Assembly: GCA_027214255.1 (NCBI GenBank)
Contig: JAPWHL010000004.1
Location: forward strand, 1 to 64,000
Reading direction: 5' to 3'
DNA length: 64,000 nucleotides
Origin: Roseovarius aestuarii
GTDB lineage: Bacteria; Pseudomonadota; Alphaproteobacteria; Rhodobacterales; Rhodobacteraceae
Part shown: positions 54,901 to 61,981 of the stretch, in pieces
Layout of the letters: every line of letters starts with the position of its first letter
How positions within the stretch are numbered: position 1 is the first letter of the stretch
The notes under the pieces: model-generated
What the model was told of the DNA's origin: nothing
The model's input: only the letters and a program-made list of their open reading frames with translations
Databases searched by the model: none
Program-made: the position numbers and the translations under genes

Positions 54901-57900
54901 CCCCGAGATCGAACCGTAAAACACCAGCCAATCCAGCTGCCGGTCGCCCAGGGCCGCATGCAGCGCCAGCGCGCCATCGACCTTGCCCGCAAAAGTGCGC
55001 GCCACCAGATCGGCCGTCGTGGCCGCGCTGTCGGCAAATCCGCCGCTGCCCGCCGCATGCACCACACCCACAGGCGCGACCGATGCCACCAAAGCCCCAA
55101 GCGCGGCCGCATCCTCCACCCGGTGATATTCCAACCCGGCCGGCAAATCCTTGTCCAAGGCGCGCCGCCCCGTGATCACAACGCGCCCGGCCCCCGCCGC
55201 CAGCAAAGACAGCGCCACGCGCCGCCCCAGAGCCCCAGAGCCGCCCGTCACTAAATAAGCCGCCCCCGCGCGCACCGGCGGATGGCGTGCCACCGGCACC
55301 GCCATCGGTTCCAGACGTGGATGATACACATGGCCCGCGCGCAAAGCCACTTCGCCCGCCCCCCGGGCCAGCGTCGCCAGCGCCGTGGGCAGGCCCGCAT
55401 CATCCCCCTCAGGATCCAGATCGACCAAGCCGCCCCAACGTTGCGGATGTTCCAACGCCGCCGTGCGCCCAAAGCCCCAAAGCCCCGCCTGCACTGCACC
55501 CGACGCGCTCACATCGCCCCCCGTCACCCGCCGCGCGCCCCGCGTCAAAACAACGATCCGCCCGCCATCGCCACCGCCCAGCAGCGCCCCCAGGCGCACC
55601 AAATCCCCCGCCACATCCGAGCTTGCCTCAAACAGGCGCACATCGCCCCCATCCGTGTCTGAATCTTCGGCCATATCGGCCCGGTGCCACACAACCCGGT
55701 GCACCGGCACACCGCCCGCCCCAGCGCGGGCCGGAACACCCGCCTCTGCCCCCTTCAGCCAATGACGCTGGCGCTGGAACGCATAACCGGGCAGGCGCGG
55801 ACGCGCCCCCGGACCCTGCCAGGCCGCCCAATCCACCGACCCGCCATCGCACCAGATCTCGGCCAGGCCCCGCGCCAGCCCCTCAGGCCCGGACCGGTCC
55901 GCCGTCAGCAGCGAAATCGCCCGCAGATCCGCGCCAAACCCCGCCGCCAGGCCACGCCCCGGCCCCACTTCGACAAACCGGCGATACCCCGCCTCGTAAA
56001 GCCGCGCCAGGCCTGCGCCAAACTGCACCGGCGCGCGCAAATGCGCCGCAAAATACGCCCCGTCCGGCGCGCCCTGGTACCAATCCCCCGTCAGGTTCGA
56101 TATCACCCCGACCTGCGGCGCGCCAAACTCGACACCCGAAAGCGCCTCTTCAAAGGCCCCAAGGCACGGCTCCATCAGCGATGAGTGAAACCCATGGGAC
56201 ACCGCCAGCCGCCGCGCCGAAATGCCCCGCGCCCGCAACGCCGCAATCGCCGCCAGAACCGCCGCCTCGGGGCCCGAAAAACTGATCGCCCCGGGGCCGT
56301 TATCGGCCGCAAGCTCAACCCCCAAATCCGCCAGTTGCGCCGCGTCGCAGCGCGCCGCCCCCATCGCACCACCACCGGGCAAAGCCCCCATCAAACGGCC
56401 CCGCGCCGCAACCAGACGCGCCCCGTCTCCAAGGCCGATAATCCCCGATTCAACCGCCGCGACATACTCGCCAACGCTGTGGCCCATATAGGCCTGCGCC
56501 CGCACGCCAAGGCCGCGCAACAGCCGCGACAATCCCAAACTCACCGCAAAAAGTGCAGGTTGCGTCCATTCCGTGCGTCCCAAACGCGCCTCATCCCCAA
56601 GCGCATCCACCAAACCGCCGCCCATATGCGCGGCACATTCCTCAATCACCGCCCCGAACTCAGGCTCGGCCCGCATCAGATCAAGCCCCATCCCCGCAAA
56701 TTGCGCCCCCTGGCCCGGGAACAAAAATACACATCCCCCCCGGCCTCGCGCCTGGCCCGTCACGCTGAAATCGCCCGCCTCCCCGCGCGCAAGTCCGTCC
56801 AGACCCAGCAGCCCATCGCCCACGGCAACGCCCCGCATCTCAAGGCCCGACCGCCCCAAGGCCGCACTGCGCGCCCCATCGCGCAAAACATCGTCCCCCG
56901 CCTCCAGAACCGCCGCACGCGCCCAGGACAAATGACGCCCCGCCGTCTGCGACAATCCACCAGAATCGCGCCCCGAAACAGGCCACAGCAAAACACGCGC
57001 CCCACCCCCGGGATCGCCGACAGATGCAGGCGCATCCACCTCAGGCGCCGACCCCAGAACAACATGCGCGTTCGTTCCGCTCATCCCGAAGGCGCTGACC
57101 CCCGCATGCCGCGCACCGCCCCGATCCGGCCAGGCACAACCCCGATCCACAACACGCACCCCAAGACCAGACCAGTCAATCCGCGGATTGGGACGCTCAA
57201 AATGCAAAGACGCCGGAATAAATCCATGCTCCAACGCCAAAACACACTTGATCAAACCCGCAATCCCAGCAGCCGCCTCCAGATGACCCAGATTCGTCTT
57301 CACTGAACCAATCAAAACATCAAAACCACTCCCCCCAAAAACACGTCCCAATCCCCCAACCTCAATTGGATCACCCAAAAACGTCCCAGTACCATGACAC
57401 TCAATATATCCAATCATACTGGCATCGACGTCGGCCACTTGCAGGGCACGGCGCACCACGGCCTGTTGGGCCAGGCCATTGGGGGCGGTGAAACCGTTGG
57501 AATGGCCATCTTGATTTACGGCGGAGCCCTGGATCACACAGTGAATGTGATCACCATCGCGCCGGGCATCCGACAGCCGTTTCAACGCCACGATGCCCCC
57601 GCCTTCGCCGCGCACATAACCATCGGCGCGGGCATCGAAGGCTTTGCATTTATCATCGGCGGTGATGGCACCGAGTTTGGTGAAAAACACGCTCATTTCG
57701 GGGCTGAGCATGACGTTCACGCCGCCAGCCAGGGCCAGATCGCATTCACCCGCACGCAGAGCCTGAGCGGCCAAATGCACCGTCACAAGCGAGGATGAAC
57801 AGGCGGTATCCACCGCCATTGAGGGGCCTTCCAACCCCAAAATATACGAAACCCGCCCGGCCAACGCGTTGAACGACGAACCACTGTAGGAATAAGGATC

Positions 57901-58407
57901 AATGCGCGTCAGATCACCGTTCCACAGGCCCAGTCCGGAGTAATCGGCAGTGCTGATTCCGGCAAAAACGCCTGTGGCCGATCCGGCCAGGCCTTGGGGC
58001 GGGATGCCGGCGTTTTCCAGACTTTCCCAAGCTAGTTCTAGGAACAGCCTTTGTTGTGGGTCAAGCGCATCAGCTTCGCGCGGGGAAAGGCCGAACAGGG
58101 CGGCATCGAATCCGGTTACGTCATCAATAAAACCGCCATGGCGGCTGTGGGTTTTACCCGGCACCGTTGGATCGGGGTCATACCAAGCATCGGCATCCCA
58201 ACGGTCGGCGGGCACGCGGCGTACCCCATGCCGCCCGTCTTTCAACATTTGCCAGAACGCATCGGGGCCGGATTCGGCCCCCGGAAACCGACATCCCAGA
58301 CCGATCACTGCGATCGGTTCAGGTGCGCCGCGCTCTAACTCGCGGACTCGGTTTTGCAATTTGCGAATGGCATCGGATGCAGCCTTCAGGCGGCTTTCAT
58401 TCTCCAC
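48910..58407 (-). CDS. Modular PKS A: KS-AT-KR-ACP / KS-AT-cMT-KR-ACP
   Basis: A 3165-residue bimodular PKS. I take the GTG at 58407 as the start, with AGGGGA about nine bases upstream. An N-terminal coiled helix (residues 3-27, LKAASDAIRKLQNRVRELE) is typical of a docking element. Module 1: KS (DTACSSS near 198), AT (GHSVGE 641, GFHS, malonyl-like), KR (GGSGALG 1058, YGAAN 1178) and ACP (GLDSLM 1330). Module 2: KS (DTACSSS 1566), AT (GHSIGE 2025, GFHS), C-methyltransferase (LEIGAGSGGT 2463), KR (GGLGGLG 2777, with GQANHAAAN, His for Tyr) and ACP (GMDSLM 3077). The C-terminal tail LSDEEAAALLARL is a docking motif that would pair with PKS B. There is no loading domain. Residues from about 330 to 2280 are encoded by a tract of deviant composition. 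Confidence 0.92.
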   Translation of the reverse strand: MENESRLKAASDAIRKLQNRVRELERGAPEPIAVIGLGCRFPGAESGPDAFWQMLKDGRHGVRRVPADRWDADAWYDPDPTVPGKTHSRHGGFIDDVTGFDAALFGLSPREADALDPQQRLFLELAWESLENAGIPPQGLAGSATGVFAGISTADYSGLGLWNGDLTRIDPYSYSGSSFNALAGRVSYILGLEGPSMAVDTACSSSLVTVHLAAQALRAGECDLALAGGVNVMLSPEMSVFFTKLGAITADDKCKAFDARADGYVRGEGGGIVALKRLSDARRDGDHIHCVIQGSAVNQDGHSNGFTAPNGLAQQAVVRRALQVADVDASMIGYIECHGTGTFLGDPIEVGGLGRVFGGSGFDVLIGSVKTNLGHLEAAAGIAGLIKCVLALEHGFIPASLHFERPNPRIDWSGLGVRVVDRGCAWPDRGGARHAGVSAFGMSGTNAHVVLGSAPEVDAPASVGDPGGGARVLLWPVSGRDSGGLSQTAGRHLSWARAAVLEAGDDVLRDGARSAALGRSGLEMRGVAVGDGLLGLDGLARGEAGDFSVTGQARGRGGCVFLFPGQGAQFAGMGLDLMRAEPEFGAVIEECAAHMGGGLVDALGDEARLGRTEWTQPALFAVSLGLSRLLRGLGVRAQAYMGHSVGEYVAAVESGIIGLGDGARLVAARGRLMGALPGGGAMGAARCDAAQLADLGVELAADNGPGAISFSGPEAAVLAAIAALRARGISARRLAVSHGFHSSLMEPCLGAFEEALSGVEFGAPQVGVISNLTGDWYQGAPDGAYFAAHLRAPVQFGAGLARLYEAGYRRFVEVGPGRGLAAGFGADLRAISLLTADRSGPEGLARGLAEIWCDGGSVDWAAWQGPGARPRLPGYAFQRQRHWLKGAEAGVPARAGAGGVPVHRVVWHRADMAEDSDTDGGDVRLFEASSDVAGDLVRLGALLGGGDGGRIVVLTRGARRVTGGDVSASGAVQAGLWGFGRTAALEHPQRWGGLVDLDPEGDDAGLPTALATLARGAGEVALRAGHVYHPRLEPMAVPVARHPPVRAGAAYLVTGGSGALGRRVALSLLAAGAGRVVITGRRALDKDLPAGLEYHRVEDAAALGALVASVAPVGVVHAAGSGGFADSAATTADLVARTFAGKVDGALALHAALGDRQLDWLVFYGSISGVWGSRGQAVYGAANQVLEGLAEHRRSQGLAGLCVNWGPFAGGGMTDAAAAAQLGAMGLGALDPEQGQWLLNGLLEGVSGTAAPVAADVDWARFCAVYEARGPRALLDRVRPAAVARAPSPAVPGQALRPEAAVELVRGVVADVLGFAGPGDVPVARGLFELGLDSLMAVEVARRLGASLGRDVAATLVFDGGSAQGIAARLCPDQDAAQPRVQSPALATPGARGAIAIVGLSCRFPGGADADSYFSALLAGRDSIRLPEAARWPRATFVDDAPDGAARPGTMRTERGGYIDLPQGFDCALFGISPREAARLDPQHRLVLEVAWEALERSGIAPDGLRASRTGVYLGISNGDYGRLLEAEEGAAGLGLHHATGNALSAASGRLAHFLGLRGPSLSIDTACSSSLVAVHLARRALQGGEADLMLAGGVNMLLSPLVSVAASQAGMLSPDGLCKTFDARADGYVRGEGCGIVVLKRLEDARAAGDDILAVLAGSAVNHNGPGAGLTVPSGAAQEALIAQALDEAGLAGHDIDVLEAHGTGTSLGDPIELGAAARVLCGARGDQDGAPLIVGSVKTNIGHLESAAGVAGLIKMVQALEHGHLPGQLHFQKPNPHIAWDGIEVATAPRPWTQPLRGGQRRAAGISSFGFTGTNAHLVLTEAPAVPVEDAAPDPTSDPAPWPVVVSGQTPEALAQNCTALADWFDHLQADPETDPDAEAAALCRVLIEGRASLAHRAGFVAEDARAVGAGLRALAQGVASDDASTPGVDGTVWLFTGQGSQWAGMGRALYGRATAFSQIVDRCEAVLAGLDGPWDRPLREVMFGGDDALLAQTHWTQPALYTLQCALAGELRAWDQNPRAVAGHSIGEYAAAHVAGVLSLEAGLTLVAARGRLMGDLPRDGDQKGAMVAVAAGRDTVTPHLVAGCEIGAVNGADAITLSGAADAVAQTAAALGAAGIRCTPLAVSHGFHSAQMDPMLDPFAAVLQSVDMAAPRVPLIRGLDGTVQHTAPTPEDWSDAIRQPVRFDLVIERLTATPELASCAWLELGPHPALIAMASTTHSDHPTLPTLRKNQNCAKSIAQTAVTLHKLNLKPKNVIKTKKQNKTKPPTYKFTKEKIWLPKTHAWEKLDTHASEAQGAPIFHDLIWAPARSKVAPFVQFDHLTPDDDQEAGDLAAFVDRLDVATMAALAALPKVEASPDMARLAARLTQIARPGAADFDALIRERPDFAPEIALLQKSLAALPAVLRGERSGVDVLFGASGEMQALYHTAPLARRFNALMARVAQDLARDWPRGRPLRVLEIGAGSGGTTKPLRAAMPGSEYMFTDISAAFLQSAATQFGVDTAVLDITRAPGPQGFAEGGYDMVVAANVLHAVPDLRAAVANAASLLAPHGVLLLLEVTERRARFDAVFGLTPGWWAFGDSDLRPDHPLIDAATWQQVLEGEGFAETKVISDPKRHGLPDQSVIVARKGASLAQGRVIDAGLGASDDLLARATDLSGQVLDALNQSREKLWLVTRGAIATAPGEECPDPGAAALWGVGRTLRREHPDRFGGLIDLDPALDPAVQRAAIDEWRATGREDQVAYRAGAWIAPRMTPQPLLPKGAPLRLSGEWLITGGLGGLGLAVARRLAERGARRILLVSRRGELNPAVRAAILAAGAQIEVHHLDCANGAAMGELFDANAPFEGVIHAAGQLDDGVLSALTCARFETVLRAKVAGAEILDALTRRHGVEHFVLFSSAVAVLAPAGQANHAAANAVLESIAAARMAAGHPALAIHWGAWSHIGAAAHSVEGAAQAQGFDPIQPEQGLNALETAMTLRLAAPLILPADWDQYLTAHPADRESSLFPRSAQVQDVIKQSSVVEPVSLPERLARVPANRHSSEVRKAIRAAVGDVFGFDDPNRIDVDAPLGALGMDSLMSLQLRNRLAAMSGIDLPAQVLFDHPTVADLADLVLAQLVPQQTVDVVASAPDLSPPDLDDLDALSDEEAAALLARLASDEERNDPHE
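51550..57420 (-). other. Compositionally deviant tract within PKS A (putative module exchange)
   Basis: Codon use changes abruptly near 57420, inside KS1 before HGTGT, and again near 51550, just after AT2 before the C-methyltransferase. At the right edge the coding strand is almost free of C: 2 in the 60 bases 57301-57360. At the left edge it is almost free of G: 1 in 51601-51660, where the protein becomes Lys/Asn/Gln/Thr-rich. Bias weakens towards the centre. The tract spans half of KS1, AT1, KR1, ACP1, KS2 and AT2, which is about one module plus. Confidence 0.6.
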
Positions 58408-58850
58408 GCCGCGAAATCCCCTGAAATCTTAATTTGCGCAATATAATAACCGCGTTGGTAAACATTAAAACTATTTCCGCCATTGTCCGGTCACGAACTT
58501 TCAAGCCTTCTCATAAGAGTTCGCCAAGCCCGATTGTGGTGTCGGATGAACACACAACGTAAATCAACGTCGTTTGCGCCCATGCACATTAAACGACCAT
58601 TCAACAATCAAGCAAGACCCGGCAAACCGGAAATGTCGCTTTCTTGAATATTTGCCTGACATGGCGCCTTGCTGCACACGCCCGATGGGTAATTCATCCA
58701 TCCAATACAATACCTTAAACCAGTCCGTGCGCCAGACGTCTGGTTTCGTCGATGCTAGTATCGCAAAGTTTCCGCTAGCCTAAGAAAGTGTGCTGTCACA
58801 TTAAGCCGGTGATGATTGCAGGTAGTGGTTCTTATGGATAGTCAGCGCTG
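58408..58850. promoter_or_regulatory. Promoter region of the PKS operon
   Basis: AT-rich DNA upstream of the GTG start of PKS A (for example GCAATATAATAACCGCG near 58438). No gene is seen. The transcript of PKS A-B-C-hydrolase must start here, because the four genes overlap by 4-8 bases. Going right, this DNA passes into the transposase relic. Confidence 0.5.
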
Positions 58851-59388
58851 ATGAGCACTCTGTCGATCAACAACAAACGTCACCTTTTTCCACCCCACAT
58901 CAGTGCGCACGCGGTTTGGCATGATTGCCGGTTTAATATGAGCCTTCGCGAAGTAGAGGAATTACTATTAGACCGCGGTATCGACATGTCGTGCGAAACG
59001 ATCCGGCGGTGGGTTGGTATTAGATGAAAACCTCCAATGAAGGCGCGTTACTAGGGCGGCGAAACGCCTGCTTGTGCGGATTATGAAGAAGCACAACTGC
59101 GTGCCAAAGTGATTCATCACTGACAAATTACGATCCTATGGCGCGGCCAAACACGAGATTGCGCCGGGCGTTGCGCACAGATCTCATAAAGGCCTCAACA
59201 ACCGATCTGAGAACAGCCACCTGCCATTTCGCAAGAGGGAAAGGGCGATGCAGGGGTATCGGTCGCCGGGTAATCTGCAACGGTTCGTATCAATCCTTTC
59301 CACTATTCGAAACTGCTTTTCCGTCTCGGCACGCCGCCGCTCCGCTATGATTATCCGATATCACAGGCTCGGGTCTTTCGACGCCTGA
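58851..59388 (+). pseudogene. IS6-family transposase relic with internal deletion
   Basis: Two pieces of an IS6-type transposase lie in different frames. The N-terminal piece, 58851-59027, reads RFNMSLREVEELLLDRGIDM and CETIRRWVGI before a stop. The C-terminal piece, 59116-59388, reads ITDKLRSYGAAKHEIAPGVA, then HKGLNNRSENSHLPFRKRER and QRFVSI. The central catalytic part is largely missing and the frames are broken, so it cannot be active. An intact IS6 transposase has about 230 residues. I did not find convincing terminal inverted repeats. It marks past insertion between the PKS operon and the P450 gene. Confidence 0.8.
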
Positions 59389-59582
59389 AAAACGGCCGTT
59401 GCTGCAGAAGGGCGTTGCATCGTCGACCGGGAACCAGACGCTGCCAGAACTTCTGGCCGAGGTGTCAATCGCATCCACGCCGGCAACACAGCCTCCACCG
59501 GGCATTCTTTTGATGCACCCGTCTTTGAAAGACTGTAACCCCGCAGGGCAGTTCAAAAACTAAGCAATGAGGGAGCCCCAGA
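59389..59582 (+). promoter_or_regulatory. Leader region of the P450 gene
   Basis: About 190 bases follow the transposase relic and end in GGGAGCCCCAGA before the P450 ATG. An open frame of about 70 codons, lacking a good start and ending at 59562 (LPELLAEVSIASTPATQPPP), could be the remnant tail of an older gene; I do not recognise it. The P450 promoter must lie here or within the relic. Confidence 0.4.
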
Positions 59583-60959
59583 ATGAACGATCAGGGATCG
59601 CAGCCCCAAAGCGCGGCCATGGTAGCAAATCGCCAAAAAACTGCGCCGGGGCCGCGGGGCGCGCAAATGATCCCGCTGGCGGCGCGCTTGACGCGGGATG
59701 CGGCAGAAACCTTGCGACAGTTAACGGTGACCTATGGCGATGTTGTGCAATTCAACTTTTTTGGTCGTTTCAATACGATCATCGCCCGCCCCGAACATGT
59801 GCATCAAGTGCTCAAGGATCAGGCGGCGCATTTTGTGAAGGGCGACATTTACAAAGAATACGGGCCGTTGATTGGTCTGGGTCTGTTGTCATCGGACGGG
59901 CCGGTTTGGGCAAAATCCCGAAAGATCATCACCCCCGCATTTCGCACAACCCACAATGGCGCCTTTCTGCGCATCATGGCCGAAGTGACCGATGAATATC
60001 TGAACGGTTGGTCGGAGCGAATGCAAAACGGACCGGTTCAGTTGGACATGGCGCAGGAAATGAACGCCCTGACCTTTCGGATTATTGCCCGGGCGCTGTT
60101 TAGCGTGGATTTGGGTGAACGAAGTGCCGCCTTGTTCGATGCGCTTGAGCGGGGCAACCGCGCAGGCACGGCGCGAATCCGTTCGGCGGTGAAGTTCCCG
60201 TATCATTGGCCCACCCCGGCCAACAAACGGTACCGCGCGGCGGTAGCCGAACTCGATGCAATAATTGAACCGTTGATCAATGCCCGCTTGGCCGCCACCA
60301 CGCCACCCGATGATTTTTTCACTGCCCTGACCCAGGCTTTGGCGCGCGGCGATATCGATCGCAAGACCGTGCGCGATCAGGCGATCACGTTTTTCTTTGC
60401 CGGACACGAAACCACCAGCAACGCTTTGTCATGGTCGTTTCACCTGTTGTCAGAGCATCACGCCATACAACAGCGCGCCCGCGACGAGGCGCGCCAAGCC
60501 GGCTCACCCACAATGGACTCGCTTGCCGCATCAAAACAGATCGAAGCCGTATTATCGGAAGCGATGCGCCTTTATCCCCCGATATATGCGATGCAGCGAA
60601 AAGCCACCCAAGACACAGAAATTGCCGGATTTCACGTACCAAAAGGATCAGGCGTGGCGATCATGCCCTATATCACCCATCGTCATTCCGAATTTTGGCC
60701 CGACCCCACGCGGTTCAACCCCGACAGATTTGTGAACCGGGTTGAGACGGCGCAGAACCGCTATGCCTATTTTCCGTTTGGGGCAGGGCCCAGAATTTGC
60801 ATCGGGCGCAATTTTGCCTTGCTCGAAGGGCTTGTCGTGCTGACCCTGGCCCTGGCGCGGTTCCGGTTCGATGCAGTGCCGGGTCACAGGGTAAAAGCGG
60901 AAAACCTGATTTCCATGGCCCCCAAGGGCGGTTTGCCGATGCGCGTTGAAAGCGTTTAA
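59583..60959 (+). CDS. Cytochrome P450 monooxygenase
   Basis: A 458-residue soluble P450. The I-helix motif is FFFAGHETTSNAL (about residues 270-282), the ExxR motif is EAMR, PDPTRFNPDRF precedes the heme loop, and the Cys ligand lies in FGAGPRICIGR near residue 400. It resembles the CYP4/CYP102-like group that often oxidises fatty-acyl chains. A ribosome site (GGGAG) supports the start. It would hydroxylate or epoxidise the starter, the polyketide or the finished product, using external redox partners; none is encoded in the window. The last 4 bases overlap the convergent kinase gene. Confidence 0.9.
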   Translation: MNDQGSQPQSAAMVANRQKTAPGPRGAQMIPLAARLTRDAAETLRQLTVTYGDVVQFNFFGRFNTIIARPEHVHQVLKDQAAHFVKGDIYKEYGPLIGLGLLSSDGPVWAKSRKIITPAFRTTHNGAFLRIMAEVTDEYLNGWSERMQNGPVQLDMAQEMNALTFRIIARALFSVDLGERSAALFDALERGNRAGTARIRSAVKFPYHWPTPANKRYRAAVAELDAIIEPLINARLAATTPPDDFFTALTQALARGDIDRKTVRDQAITFFFAGHETTSNALSWSFHLLSEHHAIQQRARDEARQAGSPTMDSLAASKQIEAVLSEAMRLYPPIYAMQRKATQDTEIAGFHVPKGSGVAIMPYITHRHSEFWPDPTRFNPDRFVNRVETAQNRYAYFPFGAGPRICIGRNFALLEGLVVLTLALARFRFDAVPGHRVKAENLISMAPKGGLPMRVESV

Positions 60960-61981
60960 ACAGCTGTGGCTCGGCGCAGATCGTCAACGATGCCACAACA
61001 TTCGGCTGCATCGCACCACCGCTCCAGGGCCAGACGAAACCTTTCGTGTGCGGCACCTTGGGCAAATGGGAATTGCGCTCCGGCCGTGACCGTGCGCGCC
61101 CACAAAAACCCGATCCCGCGGCGATAATCGGCGCGCAAATCTTGCCAATCATAGGCGGCCCAGCCCTGCTCAGACAACTCCGCGTGATATGCCCGCAGGA
61201 GGCAATCGATGGCGCCTTGATCATGGTGCAGGAAGTTCCCCGCAGAAAGATAGGCCAAATCGTATCCGGCCCGCCCGCGCACGATGGTTTGCCAATCCAG
61301 AAAAACCGGGCTGCCATCGCGGCGGAACAGCACATTGTCCAGCCGCATATCCCCATGCAACACCGTCACAGGCGCGCGCGCCAATTCACCCTGCAATTTC
61401 GCCATCTGCGGCCCAAGATCGGGGGCAATCTCGGCCAACCATTTGGGCAAGTATTCCCCAAACCGCGCCTGAAACCCGGGCCAGCAGGCGGCATAAGCCG
61501 CGGCGATATCAGCCCCCTGGGCCATGCCCGGCACATCCGCCGCCGCCGGGTGATTGGCCAGCCGCCCATGCAGGCGCGCCAAAAGGCGCACAATCGGTGT
61601 GGCCGCCTCTGGTGTAAGGCCGCGCGCCTGATCGCCCGGACGCGCATCATCGATATGGCTGAGCACCAATATGGGAGGCATCCCCGGCAATTGATCGACC
61701 CCCAACAATTGGGGGGTGGGCACATCGGCGGCTTTGGCCAAATAGCGATAAAATTGCACCTCGCGGTCATAAAACCCCGATTGCATCATCACATCGCGCA
61801 ACTGTTTGATCGGCGATGGGCCTTTCACCACCATGGCGCCCAAACTGGCCGGCACCGGATCAACACGGAACAGCGCACCGGAAAACCCGGTTTCGCCGCC
61901 CATGGGCGTGACCTGCACCGCCTGCACATGCGTTTTCAAAACTTTCGCCAGCCAAGGCGCGGTGATTTCCGGGTCAGACAT
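60956..61981 (-). CDS. APH/choline-kinase-like phosphotransferase
   Basis: A 341-residue protein from MSDPEITAPW; that ATG overlaps the upstream stop by 8 bases, and another in-frame ATG lies 12 bases further up. The kinase fold of aminoglycoside phosphotransferases is visible: VVKGP and REVQFYRYLA in the N-lobe, the catalytic loop VLHGDMRLDNVLF at about residues 211-223, the metal site FLDWQTI, and GRAGYDLAYL after it. Similar proteins phosphorylate small hydroxylated molecules or acyl-CoA pathway intermediates. Overlap with the starter-unit gene suggests phosphorylation of a pathway intermediate, or of the product for self-protection. Confidence 0.8.
   Translation of the reverse strand: MSDPEITAPWLAKVLKTHVQAVQVTPMGGETGFSGALFRVDPVPASLGAMVVKGPSPIKQLRDVMMQSGFYDREVQFYRYLAKAADVPTPQLLGVDQLPGMPPILVLSHIDDARPGDQARGLTPEAATPIVRLLARLHGRLANHPAAADVPGMAQGADIAAAYAACWPGFQARFGEYLPKWLAEIAPDLGPQMAKLQGELARAPVTVLHGDMRLDNVLFRRDGSPVFLDWQTIVRGRAGYDLAYLSAGNFLHHDQGAIDCLLRAYHAELSEQGWAAYDWQDLRADYRRGIGFLWARTVTAGAQFPFAQGAAHERFRLALERWCDAAECCGIVDDLRRATAV

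Noticed and set aside
59138..59350. A separate 70-codon gene after the PKS promoter region
   Set aside because: It is an out-of-frame reading of the IS6 transposase C-terminal segment, which has clear family sequence in the neighbouring frame.
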